Positions 24,926 through 39,927 are shown, counted from the stretch's first letter. The stretch: DNA of 64,000 nt from Hydractinia symbiolongicarpus (GCF_029227915.1 NC_079877.1:14838851-14902850); one strand, 5' to 3'. Notes: generated by a model from the letters alone, not told the origin. Program-made: numbers and translations.

Positions 24926-25931
24926 ATCAATAAAATATGTAGACATAACCCTAATTAGGCTCCGTAGATTTCTCTAATTTTGAAACAACCTTTCTAAACG
25001 TGTCAATCATTATAGATTTTAAGCACACCTGTTAAACACTCTATAATCAATAAAAAAGTTTGAAGGATTAACCTTAATTATATTTGGGGTTTTTACTTGA
25101 CATCTCAGTTGAGGAAGCTGTTAGAGCAAGGATAATTACGTGAGAATTATTTAAAACAAACTCACACCCAAACTAATTTCATCGACTAATTATTATCAGT
25201 ATTAAAAACACGTGATCATATAAAAATAATAACGTTGAAATAAAGTTGAAAGTTACTGGTGTAACTAAAAATGATCCACACCAGTCGTTGTATTTTATGC
25301 TATACGGTTTGAAAGGTGTCGCAAGTCGAAACAGATGGATACGAAATACAATTTATCTGTGACAGGACTTATTTCCATGCACATACAGGCAGAACAGGGG
25401 TAGAAGTGGTGTTAGATTAGAATTAAAATAAAATTAATTTTACCAAAAATTTCTGCACTTGCTTTTTCTTAGTAACGAGTAAATAGATCAGTTTGGTTGT
25501 AAAGATTTTTAAATGAAGACTTTTGCAGGACCTTTTTCGATTAGCACTGAATTAGGTTGTTCTATGTCACCGAACGTATAAACTGAGATTTGGCAGTTCC
25601 CTATAAAGGAGAAGTGGATATTGCAAAGGTGCAATGTTCCTACTACATCTACATCAGTCATTACGGAAAAATACTTAGTGCCACACGCATATTGTCAACA
25701 GTATGGCGAAACAACTTTTTATACATTTCTTTCATGCGTCTTTTCTTTCAATCCAGTTAACTGATAGTTGGCTAGTTGTGTGAAGAAAAGCAGATTTTAT
25801 GAAAGGAAAATCTGGAGAAAACATTTCTACTAAGTTTTTTATTTTTCATTACGGACGAATAAACTAATTATATGTCCGATTACTAGCTAAACAATAAAAT
25901 GAAATAAATCTGTTTTTTAATTCTGACTTTC

Positions 25932-26935
25932 ATGTTAAAGATTCTCATAGTTACGACTGCTTTACTCTTTGTTATAACCATTACAGTATATTCGAAATCG
26001 CAGTAACTATAAGTAACGTGGTAATTAAGTTGCAAACACATGTTAAGTGGAAACTACATGATGTAACAACTTCATATGTTGTAATCAGCTTTCTTATAAT
26101 TTCTTACCCGACTGAGAGAAAACAAACATGTGAATGTTTATTGGCTTATACAACAATTATATACTTCATACCACCATTACAAAACTATTGTTTTATGCAG
26201 CACCGTTGCCAGCACCATTATTAAAAATGATTACTCATATAAAAACAAGCAGAAAAAAGTAGCCTTTTTCGTAGGACAGCTTTAAATCGAACGATTTTAA
26301 AAGATAGTTCATCTAAAATGACTCTTAAACACTTTTATTTAATCCAAATAAATACAGTAATCTGTCTTTAAAGTTTTAAATATTTGAAGTTTCATTAATT
26401 ACTTAAGACATGCCCTTAGTGGCGTGTTTTTGTAACGGTTTTACTAAGGTAGATTTGGTTATAAATCATTTTGGTCATTTTGCTGTTAAGTGCTTTTAAA
26501 CATTTCACGTCAACTTTTATCCGTGGCCTATAATTATAACTGTGTACTTCTTCTCTGTGACAGGCAATAGAGATATCTTTATTTTTGTGATAAAGCTGTG
26601 AAATATAGCAACATACATGACGTTACAGCAGAAGGCCAATGATGACATAGTCATCTTGTAACTTTTAAGATGAAAACCCACGGAAGTAGCGTGAAATTAT
26701 AAAGTCTCTCTGTTTTATCCATTAATTTCTGCTCGCTTATTTCAGAGCACTGCCTGCTACAAACACAAATTCCACTTGCCAATATCTAAGGCGCACTTCA
26801 GAATGCAGTTATTGTAAAAAGTGTAACTGTCGACGTGGCTTACTTCATGTATACACCTGCCAAAGAGCTTTGCAGACTATCGGCGGCAGAGTAATAACAA
26901 AGTACTGCTGTTCAGAAATTCTGAGATATACCTAA
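25932..26935 (+). CDS. Secreted 8-Cys peptide, unit 1
   Basis: Two exons: 25,932-26,002 encodes the signal region MLKILIVTTALLFVITITVY-SKS and ends in phase 2 (CA) at GTAACT; 26,746-26,935 follows a CTTATTTCAG acceptor and restores the frame as Q-ALPATNTNSTCQYLRR. The product is 86 aa. The mature part has eight cysteines in the order C-x8-C-x2-C-x2-C-x-C-x9-C-x15-CC (SECSYCKKCNCRRG, KYCCSEIL), enough for four disulfides, and is basic. The phase match across a 743-bp intron, the signal peptide and the dense cysteines make a real gene likely. I do not recognise the cysteine scaffold; toxin-like, antimicrobial or signalling roles are all possible. No acceptor-like AG lies just before its ATG, unlike the other genes here. 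Confidence 0.65.
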
Positions 26936-27288
26936 AAAATACTATTTATACGAATAATACACCCAGGTTTGTAGTTTCCTTCTAACCTCTTTTATTTCTT
27001 TACGGTCAATATTACGTTTCGGTTGCAACTCAGCACTAAACTTACTACTGAAAAATGTCGGGGAAATTTGTGTACCACTTTAGTACAGCTTATTAACAAT
27101 GATAGGAAACGCATTTTATCTTTATCAGTTTATTATGTGATTCGCAAAGTATAAAAAGTTTTATACAAAAACTTACAATTTTACATAAAAACCAATTGAA
27201 TGCTTTTATTTTGAGAAAAACATACACAGAAAAATGACAACGCCTTTTGACATTATTTTATTTCGTAATTCCTAAATTAAAAAAAAAG

Positions 27289-27375
27289 CTAGTCGTTAGC
27301 CCGTGGAAAATCGCCCGTCCTTTTTATACCGCATTGTGTGCTTCTTGCCATTGCGCAGCCCAGCTACCATTTTGC
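27289..27375 (-). mobile_element. Helitron 3' end, truncated at duplication junction
   Basis: On the minus strand this reads ...TTTTCCACGGGCTAACGACTAG. It is cut at CCATTTTGC, just where the GACA tract would begin in unit 2. Confidence 0.6.
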
Positions 27376-28154
27376 AAAACAAACTCACACCCAAACTAAT
27401 TTCATCGACTAATTATTATCAGTATTAAAAACACGTGATCATATAAAAATAATAACGTTGAAATAAAGTTGAAAGTTACTGGTGTAACTAAAAATGATCC
27501 ACACCAGTCGTTGTATTTTATGCTATACGGTTTGAAAGGTGTCGCAAGTCGAAACAGATGGATACGAAATACAATTTATCTGTGACAGGACTTATTTCCA
27601 TGCACATACAGGCAGAACAGGGGTAGAAGTGGTGTTAGATTAGAATTAAAATAAAATTAATTTTACCAAAAATTTCTGCACTTGCTTTTTCTTAGTAACG
27701 AGTAAATAGATCAGTTTGGTTGTAAAGATTTTTAAATGAAGACTTTTGCAGGACCTTTTTCGATTAGCACTGAATTAGGTTGTTCTATGTCACCGAACGT
27801 ATAAACTGAGATTTGGCAGTTCCCTATAAAGGAGAAGTGGATATTGCAAAGGTGCAATGTTCCTACTACATCTACATCAGTCATTACGGAAAAATACTTA
27901 GTGCCACACGCATATTGTCAACAGTATGGCGAAACAACTTTTTATACATTTCTTTCATGCGTCTTTTCTTTCAATCCAGTTAACTGATAGTTGGCTAGTT
28001 GTGTGAAGAAAAGCAGATTTTATGAAAGGAAAATCTGGAGAAAACATTTCTACTAAGTTTTTTATTTTTCATTACGGACGAATAAACTAATTATATGTCC
28101 GATTACTAGCTAAACAATAAAATGAAATAAATCTGTTTTTTAATTCTGACTTTC

Positions 28155-29158
28155 ATGTTAAAGATTCTCATAGTTACGACTGCTTTACTCTTTGTTATAA
28201 CCATTACAGTATATTCGAAATCGCAGTAACTATAAGTAACGTGGTAATTAAGTTGCAAACACATGTTAAGTGGAAACTACATGATGTAACAACTTCATAT
28301 GTTGTAATCAGCTTTCTTATAATTTCTTACCCGACTGAGAGAAAACAAACATGTGAATGTTTATTGGCTTATACAACAATTATATACTTCATACCACCAT
28401 TACAAAACTATTGTTTTATGCAGCACCGTTGCCAGCACCATTATTAAAAATGATTACTCATATAAAAACAAGCAGAAAAAAGTAGCCTTTTTCGTAGGAC
28501 AGCTTTAAATCGAACGATTTTAAAAGATAGTTCATCTAAAATGACTCTTAAACACTTTTATTTAATCCAAATAAATACAGTAATCTGTCTTTAAAGTTTT
28601 AAATATTTGAAGTTTCATTAATTACTTAAGACATGCCCTTAGTGGCGTGTTTTTGTAACGGTTTTACTAAGGTAGATTTGGTTATAAATCATTTTGGTCA
28701 TTTTGCTGTTAAGTGCTTTTAAACATTTCACGTCAACTTTTATCCGTGGCCTATAATTATAACTGTGTACTTCTTCTCTGTGACAGGCAATAGAGATATC
28801 TTTATTTTTGTGATAAAGCTGTGAAATATAGCAACATACATGACGTTACAGCAGAAGGCCAATGATGACATAGTCATCTTGTAACTTTTAAGATGAAAAC
28901 CCACGGAAGTAGCGTGAAATTATAAAGTCTCTCTGTTTTATCCATTAATTTCTGCTCGCTTATTTCAGAGCACTGCCTGCTACAAACACAAATTCCACTT
29001 GCCAATATCTAAGGCGCACTTCAGAATGCAGTTATTGTAAAAAGTGTAACTGTCGACGTGGCTTACTTCATGTATACACCTGCCAAAGAGCTTTGCAGAC
29101 TATCGGCGGCAGAGTAATAACAAAGTACTGCTGTTCAGAAATTCTGAGATATACCTAA
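28155..29158 (+). CDS. Secreted 8-Cys peptide, unit 2
   Basis: Exons 28,155-28,225 and 28,969-29,158, the same as unit 1 shifted by 2,223 bp, encoding an identical 86-aa product. If the duplication is real this is a very recent second gene copy; if it is an assembly artefact only one gene exists. Confidence 0.55.
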
Positions 29159-29511
29159 AAAATACTATTTATACGAATAATACACCCAGGTTTGTAGTTT
29201 CCTTCTAACCTCTTTTATTTCTTTACGGTCAATATTACGTTTCGGTTGCAACTCAGCACTAAACTTACTACTGAAAAATGTCGGGGAAATTTGTGTACCA
29301 CTTTAGTACAGCTTATTAACAATGATAGGAAACGCATTTTATCTTTATCAGTTTATTATGTGATTCGCAAAGTATAAAAAGTTTTATACAAAAACTTACA
29401 ATTTTACATAAAAACCAATTGAATGCTTTTATTTTGAGAAAAACATACACAGAAAAATGACAACGCCTTTTGACATTATTTTATTTCGTAATTCCTAAAT
29501 TAAAAAAAAAG

Positions 29512-30868
<1,357 letters not shown>

Positions 30869-33367
30869 TATTTAGGTTGACATGTCATTACAGGAAGTGG
30901 AGAAAATATGCCTTTTTGGAAATTCTTGTTTTTTTAACTTTTTAAGAACTATTTACAGTACTAGTCATTAAAATAGTAATATAAGAAAGTAAGATATTAT
31001 TAGAAACATTAACAGGTGGTATAAAGACAAAGGATTTCTCTAATGAGAAAATGGAAATCGATCAGAATTCGAATCTTCAAGATTTTTTTTTGAAAAATCT
31101 ATATTTGAGAACCTTAGTGTTAGTAGCCGTCATGGAATAAAACTTGGTATATCTATTAGCACTTACATCCGTAGCTACTCAATAAAAACAATTTGGATTG
31201 ACAAGGGACAAAATGATCTATCACGTTGTCATATGACAATAGCAATAGAGAATTAGGAAACATTCTGTTTTGTAAATTACCAATAATCCGGTCCGCAAAT
31301 TACTCAGTATGTATTTCAATATTGTATGATGACTTTTGGTCACTATCACATACATAATTCCATCTTCATACAACTGTTTTTTTTAGAAAGCATTTATTTT
31401 TAGCACTACAATAAAAAAGTTGAAATGACCACCTGTCAAAAAGGACAAAGTGACATTGACAGAACACTCTTTGAAAATATTTTTTTTTTATTTTCCGTAA
31501 TTCCAGTAAAAGTAAGGAAAAGTCGCAAAATTTCAGGAATTACCTATAAGTTATTAGACTTTGAAAATGCCGCGGGCACTTTATGCCCCCTCTCCCATAC
31601 CAAATAGGGTTAACACAATAATCCATTAGGCACTTTCGTTTCCATACATTCCAGAATCTTAAATAATGACTTTTAACGTGGGACTACAAGGGTGGATCCA
31701 GTGTACGTTAGTGTCGTCACGCGACTAACACAACTTTCACTAAGAATCGTATAAAGTAAAAAGGTACTGTGATCCTGATGTCCCTGCTACCCTTGAAATT
31801 TTTTTTACGCACCTTTCTATTGTGTGACTGAGTTGATGGATACGGCAAAAAGCGACTGACCTCCGAAGAAATTTCATGCAATGTGAATGTCTTGCTGGCC
31901 GAAATAACTTATTCTGATTTGTTTACAAAAAACGGACGACTTTGAAACATATTTACGGCATTTAAAATGTGATACAAAATGTATTTTTTAACAATCGTCG
32001 AATATTTTTGTAACTGACGCCGTGTAATTTGAATTTCGGACAAAAGCAATCAAGGGCTTTTCGTACCAAACAAAAGCATGCAAGACTAATAAGTAACCAG
32101 CCATGGTGACTCATGACATGTGTGCTGCAATGAGATGAAATAATTTTGTAAATGTGCAAGAAAAATACGTAAAGTTATTACATTAAATCAAGTCCTTATG
32201 TTAAAAATGTAATAAGAGTTGCTTTGCTATAGATATTGGAACATATGTAGCCAGCTATAACTTTCAATGCAGAGTGGGTTATTTTTAAAGTTGTTGTTGT
32301 TGACCAAAAACGTAAAGATTTCTGCAATTGCTTTACGTTAAGAAGATGATGCTTTATTATTCTTGTTATCTTAAACACTTATAATAATATCACTTATAAT
32401 ATCTTAAACACTAATAAAAGCATGCACCACCTAACTTTCATATGAAAAATCCTTTTTATACTTAATTCTTAATTTTCACGAAAGAGGCCCAGAGCACACG
32501 TGGACTGATAAGAGCTTCCTGCAGATGTTAATAGCTTAGTACTAGGATATATCATCGTAAGAATTTTGATATTACTACAATTCTGTATTTTCTTTTTTAA
32601 AAAAAATAATAATTCCTAAAAAATTAGTCAAAGTGGCAATTTCATGTGGTTAGTATAAAAAAGCATACTTTTTGCTAATGGTAAAAGGCCAATAACTTGT
32701 GCAAAAATTAAAACGGTGGCTTAAAACGTGATATGGTCTAGTTTCAGACTAGGTCGATGAAAGAGAGCCCAATATACATTGATCTATTATTGTAGTTCTT
32801 AAGTTTTTTAATTTAGGCATTTTCGGGGACGCCAATAAGGCATTTCTTACAGCATATCTGTTTTAACACAGATACAAGTGTAAAAAACATTAAAAGCAAT
32901 TTTTCTGGTTGAAATAAGTCAGATAGGAATTAATGAAACTAGTTTAAGTCCAAATTTTTTAACCAGTCCAAAGAATTTGTAAAGTACTGGAATGTTCAAC
33001 TTAAATTATGTTGGTACAAAGGCTTAATGATGGTTACGACTACGGTTTAAGTGATAAATTTTTTTTTGTCTTTTATTTATTATGTTATCAATTGAATAGT
33101 ATTTGAGCAAACACATTTTGTAGAGTAGAGAGTTACCAACCATAAGGTTGCATATATGTTTTATTCTGTAGGGCTACATCGAACATGTTGTATAATACAG
33201 GAGTTTGTTTCGACAATTTACTTATTTCCTGGGATAATTATTTTTAGTTTTTAAAGTCACTGGAGATTTGTTTGTGCAGCTACATTTCCTTGCTAAATGT
33301 TTGTGAAAATACACTGGTTGACGTGCTGCAACATTCCAACATTAGGGTTTTTCCTTTACCCTTTGGT
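30869..33367. other. Non-coding interval
   Basis: No gene supported. Short open frames at 31,425, 31,962 and 32,196 have no signal peptide, domain or splice context. Confidence 0.45.
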
Positions 33368-33423
33368 ATATATATATAGTAAAAATTTTGTTTTACTTTC
33401 TGTTGCTAAGAAGAAAATCAAGG
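33368..33423 (+). promoter_or_regulatory. TATA promoter with non-coding first exon and GTAAGT donor
   Basis: TATATATATAG is followed about 30-50 nt later by AAGAAGAAAATCAAG and a consensus GTAAGT. The layout fits a core promoter and first exon, but no downstream coding exon was found. Confidence 0.3.
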
Positions 33424-34769
33424 TAAGTCATTTATTTATTCCATCTTACATATGATGACGCCGCTTTGTACAATCACCCTGGTGTAACACAATAGAATTT
33501 GTGGGGAGCAAAATTGAACCTGCATTTACTTATGCTCAGGCTCATATTCTGTTTTGTCTGCAAGGTGTTGATAAAGGGTGTGATGATAATTTTAAAGCCA
33601 ACCATTTTTGTAATTCTGGCTAAAACATAAAACAATTTAAAAACGTAAAAGCAAAACACCTTTTTTGAATAAGCTTAACGCGCATAATTGTCTTTTTTCT
33701 TTTTCTATGTTATGTCAATCTATTTTATTTCATTTTTTGCTTCCCCTAGTTAAGCCTACTAGCACTGTCCATGCCTGGAATAGCTAACAATACCTTAATA
33801 GGCCTTTCCTAGACATACTAACGAGACCTGATATTGGGAAAAACAGTCTTTTTTTTTGCAATCTTTAAAAGATGATGGTTTGTTATTTTTTTGTCTATTC
33901 AAAACTTTAGAGCAAAAAACGTCTCTAACAAAGGTAATAATTTGGTCATTATTAGGCCGTTTATAATGCACAGGCTTAAAATAGCGAAAGTTTCCGGGGC
34001 TAGGCTACCCCGGACCCCAGCTGTTCTTGACGCATCAAATTGCTGCGCCTTTTTTTTCTTCGCAAAAAATGTGACTGACATGTTAAAAATGTTGGATCCG
34101 CCCCTGAACTACAATTTCAGTTTTTTTAAATCGCCATAATCGGTTACTAAAAATAATTTCGATTAGAATTTCCATTTACCCAAGAAACTTATTTTATCCC
34201 GGATGATGACAGCGATAAAATATTAAAGTTTGAGAACTACCGTAAGGAAATTTTTAAGTAACTCGGTGTTATTGACAAATTTAAGGCATTTGATTAAGTC
34301 ACATAAAAATTGCTGACACAAGCAATTACTTTCATGACTTATGTAAAACTAAAAATGTCACTGAAAACATGGAAACAAAAATTCTTACCAACATAATAAA
34401 TATCTGTTTTAAGTATACACATCATTGCAAAATATACTGAAAGGCATTCCGAACCTTCAGATTTTGACAGGAAAATTTAGAATCTTGCAAAAAATGTCTT
34501 CTTTGTCTGTCATCTTTGACAAATCCGATTGATAATGTAGTCAATGTCTTCAAACTGGTTAGCCTAGAAAACATGACAGTATATTTATCTTAAGACTTAA
34601 AAACGTATAAAAATCAATCACAGTGCATTTTGGAAACAAAAAAACAAAATGACAACTGCTACATTAGATTGTGTACAATCGCTAGAACGTCATTTAGAGA
34701 GATGTTCTTTTTGGAAGAAATTACAGCTATAATTGTAATAAAAGTCGACATATACGTTATCCATCCTTA
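33424..34769. other. Non-coding interval
   Basis: Contains a short block around 34,130 (AAATCGCCATAATCGGTTA) also found near 45,165, probably a dispersed repeat. No gene supported. Confidence 0.4.
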
Positions 34770-34930
34770 TATACTTCTAAGTCAATGCATAAAATTGAAT
34801 AATCAAACACTTGGATTATTCGCTTTGAGTAAACAAAAGGCTGTGCAAGTGATGTTTATGAGAAATTGAGTTCCTACTAACGACAGCTTACAATTATGCG
34901 GAAATATCTGAGTGTTTTGTAGAGAATAAT
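34770..34930 (+). repeat. Block paralogous to 52,370-52,525
   Basis: Shares TAAGTCAATGCATAAAA and AATATCTGAGTGTTTTG in order with the region right after the DIRS-like element. Confidence 0.5.
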
Positions 34931-35116
34931 CCACAATGCACAATAAAACTATATTGCTAGGTACATGATCATTATATTAAAGGAGAATAGAACAAGAAAC
35001 TATTATGTGGCAGCCAGAAAATGAATTTTAGGCGAGAGAGAAATATATATAGAATTCTGAATCCTAAAATCTCCTAAGATAACTATCACAGTACCAAGTA
35101 AAAAACTATATTTATG

Positions 35117-35163
35117 ACTATATAAAGGCTTTGAACCAACAGGTTTTAACTGGGCCAATTGGG
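35117..35163 (+). promoter_or_regulatory. TATA promoter with possible first exon
   Basis: GACTATATAAAGGC is followed by GGGCCAATTGG and GTGAGT. A core promoter and non-coding exon are plausible; no coding exon was assigned. Confidence 0.3.
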
Positions 35164-35719
35164 TGAGTCATCAGAAACGATAGCTTTATGTGCATGTAGT
35201 TATTGGGTGATGTTACTTTAAATGGATTGGGAAAATACGTTCTATTTCTCACCAATGTTAATGCAGTCTGGTTAAACACGCCGATGTTATATTAACTGCA
35301 ATGGATTCACAAATTAGTTGCCAGGGCTTGCAGTCCGAGATTCTTAGGGGCGAAGTTAAATCCTACTTACTAATTTGATTCTATTAGTCAGTGGCTATAT
35401 TGGTTAATTTCCAAAGAAAAACGCCCGACTAAGCGTGTATTAGAAAATGGACGAAGCGCTCATTTCAGGTAGATGCTGTAAAAATACTGGGAAATACTTG
35501 GAGTTCTGAAAAATACTTTAAAATGCGTCGTTTATAGGGTATACTTTTATTGGAAAGTAGGACGTACATTCGAAAAGACATAGTAATTAGACGGTATGGT
35601 TTGATATACAACAACATGATTGAAACAGCAGAAGGTTCATAGCTATTAGCGAACCCAAATGTTCTTAGAGTATTATTGCAAGAATACCGTGCAAATAAAT
35701 AAATCTCCACTCGAATTCT

Positions 35720-35890
35720 TGATAAATAACTATTTTTTATAGTTCTTGTAGCAACAACTTATCTCCGTGTAAAGGGGAAAACACTTTTTTGGCTATAATT
35801 ATTTTTTCCTCATAAAAGTTCCAAATTAGATTTAGGCCAATATAAAAAAAGACGTAAATGGAGGCAGTTATATATTTAAGTAGCACGCAA
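35720..35890 (+). repeat. Block paralogous to 54,445-54,650
   Basis: Shares TTTATAGTTCTTGTAGC and ATATTTAAGTAGC with spacing largely kept. Confidence 0.55.
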
Positions 35891-36932
35891 GCAATTTAAG
35901 TATGTGAAAACAACATCTGTTTACAAAAGAGTGTGAAGTCCTTTAACCAATAAAATTAAACTGAATTGTGGTTTACCCTTTCAATTGACTGCTTCAAGAC
36001 GCGTCAACCTTGCGATTTCATATTATCTTTAGTTTTAACGGCGAAACTCCAATTATAGCTATAGGATCAAGACGTACGCATAGAACGGTAATAGAAACTT
36101 TTTATAACTGTTTTAATATTTTATATTACAATTCCATGATTCCAGGCAATAATATTGATAAATTAGCGGTCATTTTGAGGTTATCTGAGTAGAGCTATAC
36201 ACGTTGCACAGTGCGATCAAAGTGGAATTTCGCCTTAAGGTGAAAGTTACTAATTGAGTTTACTTTAAAGAGGCCCTTGTAAAATCTGTACTAAAACACG
36301 AGGCATAAAAGTGGCATCTAGCAATCTAAAAAAAACGAAGACCGTCCATGATGCTGATAACAGCCTCAGGATTCAAAATCACTTTATGACTCTATTGATC
36401 TAGGTAAACACTTATACCGAAATAAAAGCTTAAAATACGAAGGACCCTTTTAACATTTTTATTACAAAGTTACAATAAGATAGACAGTAAAAACAATTCT
36501 GTTCCAATATAAGGATGTCTTATGAAGAAATGTTGATATCATTTAAATAATAATAAAAAAGTTAGGTAAAAATGGTATGATTTTCTATTTTTACGACTTT
36601 CATTAAAGATACTCAATGCTTTCTCGCCTTCGGGAATTATAGATTGATGTCAAAGCACCTAGCGAATTTGATTGTTTTTCATTTTAAATGTTTGACGTAA
36701 ATTATCATTTTTTTAATCATAAAAGAGTACATGAAGTTCCTCTATTTAACTTCTGGTCCGCAAACAAGTAAACTCGTAATTTGTTATATTTTTTTCTCAC
36801 ACAAAGATAACTAACAGGCTAAATGCAGCATGGGGTGCAGGAGATTGAAAGTGCTATGAAAAAAAGTAATGGTGATTTCATTTTTGACTTTTCAACGTTA
36901 ACAAAAATGATGCATTTGTTTCCTCTTTATTG
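35891..36932. other. Non-coding interval
   Basis: Only a 60-aa open frame without recognisable features (36,010-36,192). Confidence 0.4.
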
Positions 36933-37408
36933 TTAGACTATGCCACAATCACCCTGACATAGAGGACGGTCGTACTTGTCAATAAACTTTGAACACGTGA
37001 CATCAGTTACACAGCTGATTCGATGGTTAAACTGTGGGTGTGGCTTGTTGTAGCACCATCCGCCCGCAGTCTAAATTAAATGAAGTACTTCATCAGATTT
37101 TAAAAAGGATATTCCTGGAAATAAGTATTAAACAAGTATTCGCTAGCTCATGACAAATTCAGAGAAACTTGAACGTTCGTTATGCTTTAAAGATACCCTG
37201 TGTGGTTAAATATGTTCCGGCGATGACCGATAGACAGGCTACAGCTACTATTATTATGGAAATTACCTACCCAGTTGAATCCGCAGTAACTCCAACATTG
37301 ATTTTTGTAGCACCCATATACAACCTTTCGTTTATTAATCCATGCGACACCCGTGTAGGCGGTACCAATCAAGCACAACAAAGTTGCCACAATTAAGAGA
37401 GACTTCAT
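36933..37408 (-). CDS. Secreted Cys/Trp-rich peptide A
   Basis: Exon 1 (37,271-37,408) encodes the signal peptide MKSLLIVATLLCLIGTAYTG, then YGCYKNQCWSYCGFNW, and stops in phase 0 at GTAGGT. Exon 2 (36,933-37,070) follows TTTAATTTAG and begins TAGGWCYNKP, with further cysteines in RISCVTDVTCSKF and LCQGDCGIV, then TAA and AATAAA. The product is 91 aa with nine cysteines outside the signal region's own (C33 and C38 onward: C, CW, YC, WCY, C, C, C, C). Intron length is 200 bp. Gene B at 43,762 has the same intron position, the same CWSYCG and TAG-x-WCY motifs and similar length, which validates both models. Family not recognised; secreted, disulfide-rich, unknown role. Confidence 0.85.
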
Positions 37409-37564
37409 CTTTATTCTGCCTAAAGAAAGAATAAAGATGACAATATTTAAGCCTTAACATTTAAATAAAACCGAAAAAAAAGATATACATACGAAATCAC
37501 AACCGTTTCGTTTCTCTCCCTGTTTATGTTATAATCAAAACATAAATCTGTACCCATATTTATA
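37409..37564 (-). promoter_or_regulatory. Promoter and 5' UTR intron of peptide gene A
   Basis: On the minus strand TATAAATA (37,557-37,564) lies about 150 nt before the ATG. A GTATGT donor at 37,492 and a TTTCTTTAG acceptor ending at 37,420 bound a possible 73-nt 5' UTR intron, leaving 11 nt of leader next to the ATG. Trans-splicing at the same acceptor is the alternative. Confidence 0.45.
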
Positions 37565-38419
37565 CTCTTTTTTCAACCTGTCTATATCTAATCTTGCAAA
37601 ATATTGCATTGTGTCATTAAAACAACCTTTGTCAGAAAAGCCCTATTAATTGACCTCCCTTTTGACTAGCAATTACAACATTAAATTGTTTAACAGACTG
37701 TAAAACAGATGGAAAACGTTGTCAAAACAGGTAATGACGTCAAGTCACTACAAATAGCTCTATCAGGATATCTAGCCGACTTAAGCAAGTTTAAATTCTA
37801 GCTTGAAAAGAAGCAGGATGTGCTTCTTAATATATAATTTCCACATCAATCTATAACAGCTTACTAATAACAATAATCCCTCTCTTAATTCATTAAATCA
37901 TTTCGTAAGTTTCTATGACCTCCAAAATCATGATTTAAGACGATTTGACATAACACCTAAATACTGCCAGCAATATAATGCTACTGAATTATGGTCATTA
38001 TGTCGGATGAATTAATTTTTTTGGTTTTCATTTCTGTTTTGGAAAGTATCTAAGACTCACTTTAGACAGGTGTGGCTCCTATAAAAATTATGTATGAAAT
38101 AAACAGTTCACGTGAAATCATATTAGTTTGTGTCCTTATTTTCAGCTTCAAGGAATTATTTTTCCAATTTTTTGTGTTTTTACTAGAAAAAAGTGAAAAA
38201 CCAGTAACAGCCTTGCCATAGCTTCTATTTTATTGCTTTACCCAATCTTAGCCTCCTTGTTTTTTATACTTTTTAATTTCATTCTTAAAATTGGCTTCGT
38301 CCTTTCTTGAAATAGAATGTTTTCTGTTTCAAACATTTCTTATTTTGTGTATTTCTAAACCTTTCACAACGAAAACAAAAAAGACTTTTCATTCCAAAAG
38401 TTGTTTACCTCCTATCACC
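37565..38419. other. Non-coding interval
   Basis: Nothing supported. Confidence 0.4.
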
Positions 38420-38650
38420 AACACAACATGGACATATTATACTCTTTCGAATTTTCCGAAACCTTCACAATTTCTATTTTTAAGTTTAATCAGAGCGTAC
38501 CTTGCATCCCCCGCTTATTAGAAGAATCCAATAAATACATTCAAGCCAATTAAAAGCATACGTTATCTAATGTCTAAAATCTTTCAATTTCATCGGACGA
38601 GACACTTTTTAATTTTCCATGTAACGGGTTTAAAACAGGTTTTTTTGATT
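38420..38650 (+). repeat. Block paralogous to 54,655-54,890
   Basis: Shares TTTCATCGGACGAGACACT and preceding sequence (TATACTCTTTCG.. versus TATACTCTTCGG..) in order. In the 54-kb copy it directly follows the partner of 35,720-35,890, without the 2.5 kb that carries gene A. Confidence 0.6.
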
Positions 38651-39325
38651 TGAAAGAAGTTCATATTGCTGACATTATTTAATAATTTAATATTTAATAA
38701 CAGTTCAGATAAAAATAATAGGACTTTACTTTCTAAATACTAATATTTCATAAAGACTACAATTACTTTTTCGTTGTCTCTTTTCAGACGGACTGAACAA
38801 CATTCCGTGCATTTAGTGCAGTTTCCGTCTCTGTGACACATATATTATACATTATCATTATTTTTCATCTTACTTTTTATTATTTTTTTTTTCTAACACA
38901 GTCTTATTTTAAGCCATATTCTATAAAGTTTTTAGGCCATTCTATAACGAAATCAACATTTCAAAATTATTATTAATATTTTTACCCTTCAAAGTCGTAA
39001 AAAATGCGAAATGTTAACTGACCTTGCTGAAGTAGATATGCAGATTTCATTAATTTGATTGAATTATATTACTCTGACCGTATTATAAAAATTTATTTTA
39101 AATTTAATCATAGACATTGATCTTGCAATAGATCGAAAGGTATCTAGGTGGTATTTAATTCATCGTTTCACGTAAATTTAGTTAAAGGGTTTGAAACGAA
39201 CTTGAAATTAAAATTGACGCTTTACATACGTAAATCACTGCTTGATCATAACAGAATTGGAAGACAAAAACAAAAGCGGTGACATAAATAACTGCAAAAT
39301 AGATTTTTTGACAAAGTGTAAAATA
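38651..39325. other. Non-coding interval
   Basis: AT-rich, no feature supported. Confidence 0.4.
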
Positions 39326-39927
39326 CAGTCCAGTCTCGCTACTCCGGACTGTTAATAGGGCTGGCATAAAATTCGTGACTTTCAAATAACGAGATTACAC
39401 TAGGGAAAAAATCGAGATGGCATGGTTACAATTTTTTTGACAAGTTGCGATGTCATAATAAAGAATATAATGCGTCGCAGCGCGTTTTCACCATAGAGTA
39501 GCCGCTAAATGATGTATACTGACTTTAGGTTTGCCACATGACGCTGCGGCAAGACTGTTTCGAAACAGTCGAAAGAAAGCCCTTACATGCCGTGATGGTT
39601 GAAGCACATATTCAGTATATTCATAGAATTATTACGCAATAAAAAGATAAAGGAATGCAACTTTACCTTCCTCCGAAATATGTATAACATTAAAAAAACA
39701 TTTGGAAATTCTTAAACTGAAATAGGAGTTGAAGATGTTCATGGTGAACTTGCCTCTATGCGACATTTTTTATTCATAGATAACGACTATAATTTCTGGC
39801 AACGGACGAAAGATTTGTTTGAAATAAAGAATAATTCGTGATAGTTGGACATAGTGGGCTGTTAATGCTGACAGCACAAGTTTTGTGTTATAGATAGCGC
39901 ATAGTTCGATATAACGAGAGTTTACTG
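39326..39927. mobile_element. pogo/Tigger-like MITE (602 bp)
   Basis: Left end CAGTCCAGTCTCGCTACTCC and right end (inverted) CAGTAAACTCTCGTTATATC agree at 17 of 25 positions, and both are flanked by TA. The TCTCG-TA pattern is typical of pogo-type ends. The minus-strand frames here are not genes. Confidence 0.6.

Larger units (their letters stand above)
25153..27375 (+). repeat. 2,223-bp direct tandem duplication, unit 1
   Basis: Starts AAAACAAACTCACACC and ends CCATTTTGC; unit 2 begins at the very next base. The offset is constant at 2,223 bp and I saw no mismatch in the stretches compared. Confidence 0.93.

Noticed and set aside
31560-31610. CCAAATAGGGTTAA resembling the TTAA MITE end
   Set aside because: No matching inner sequence or opposite end was found; a short match only.
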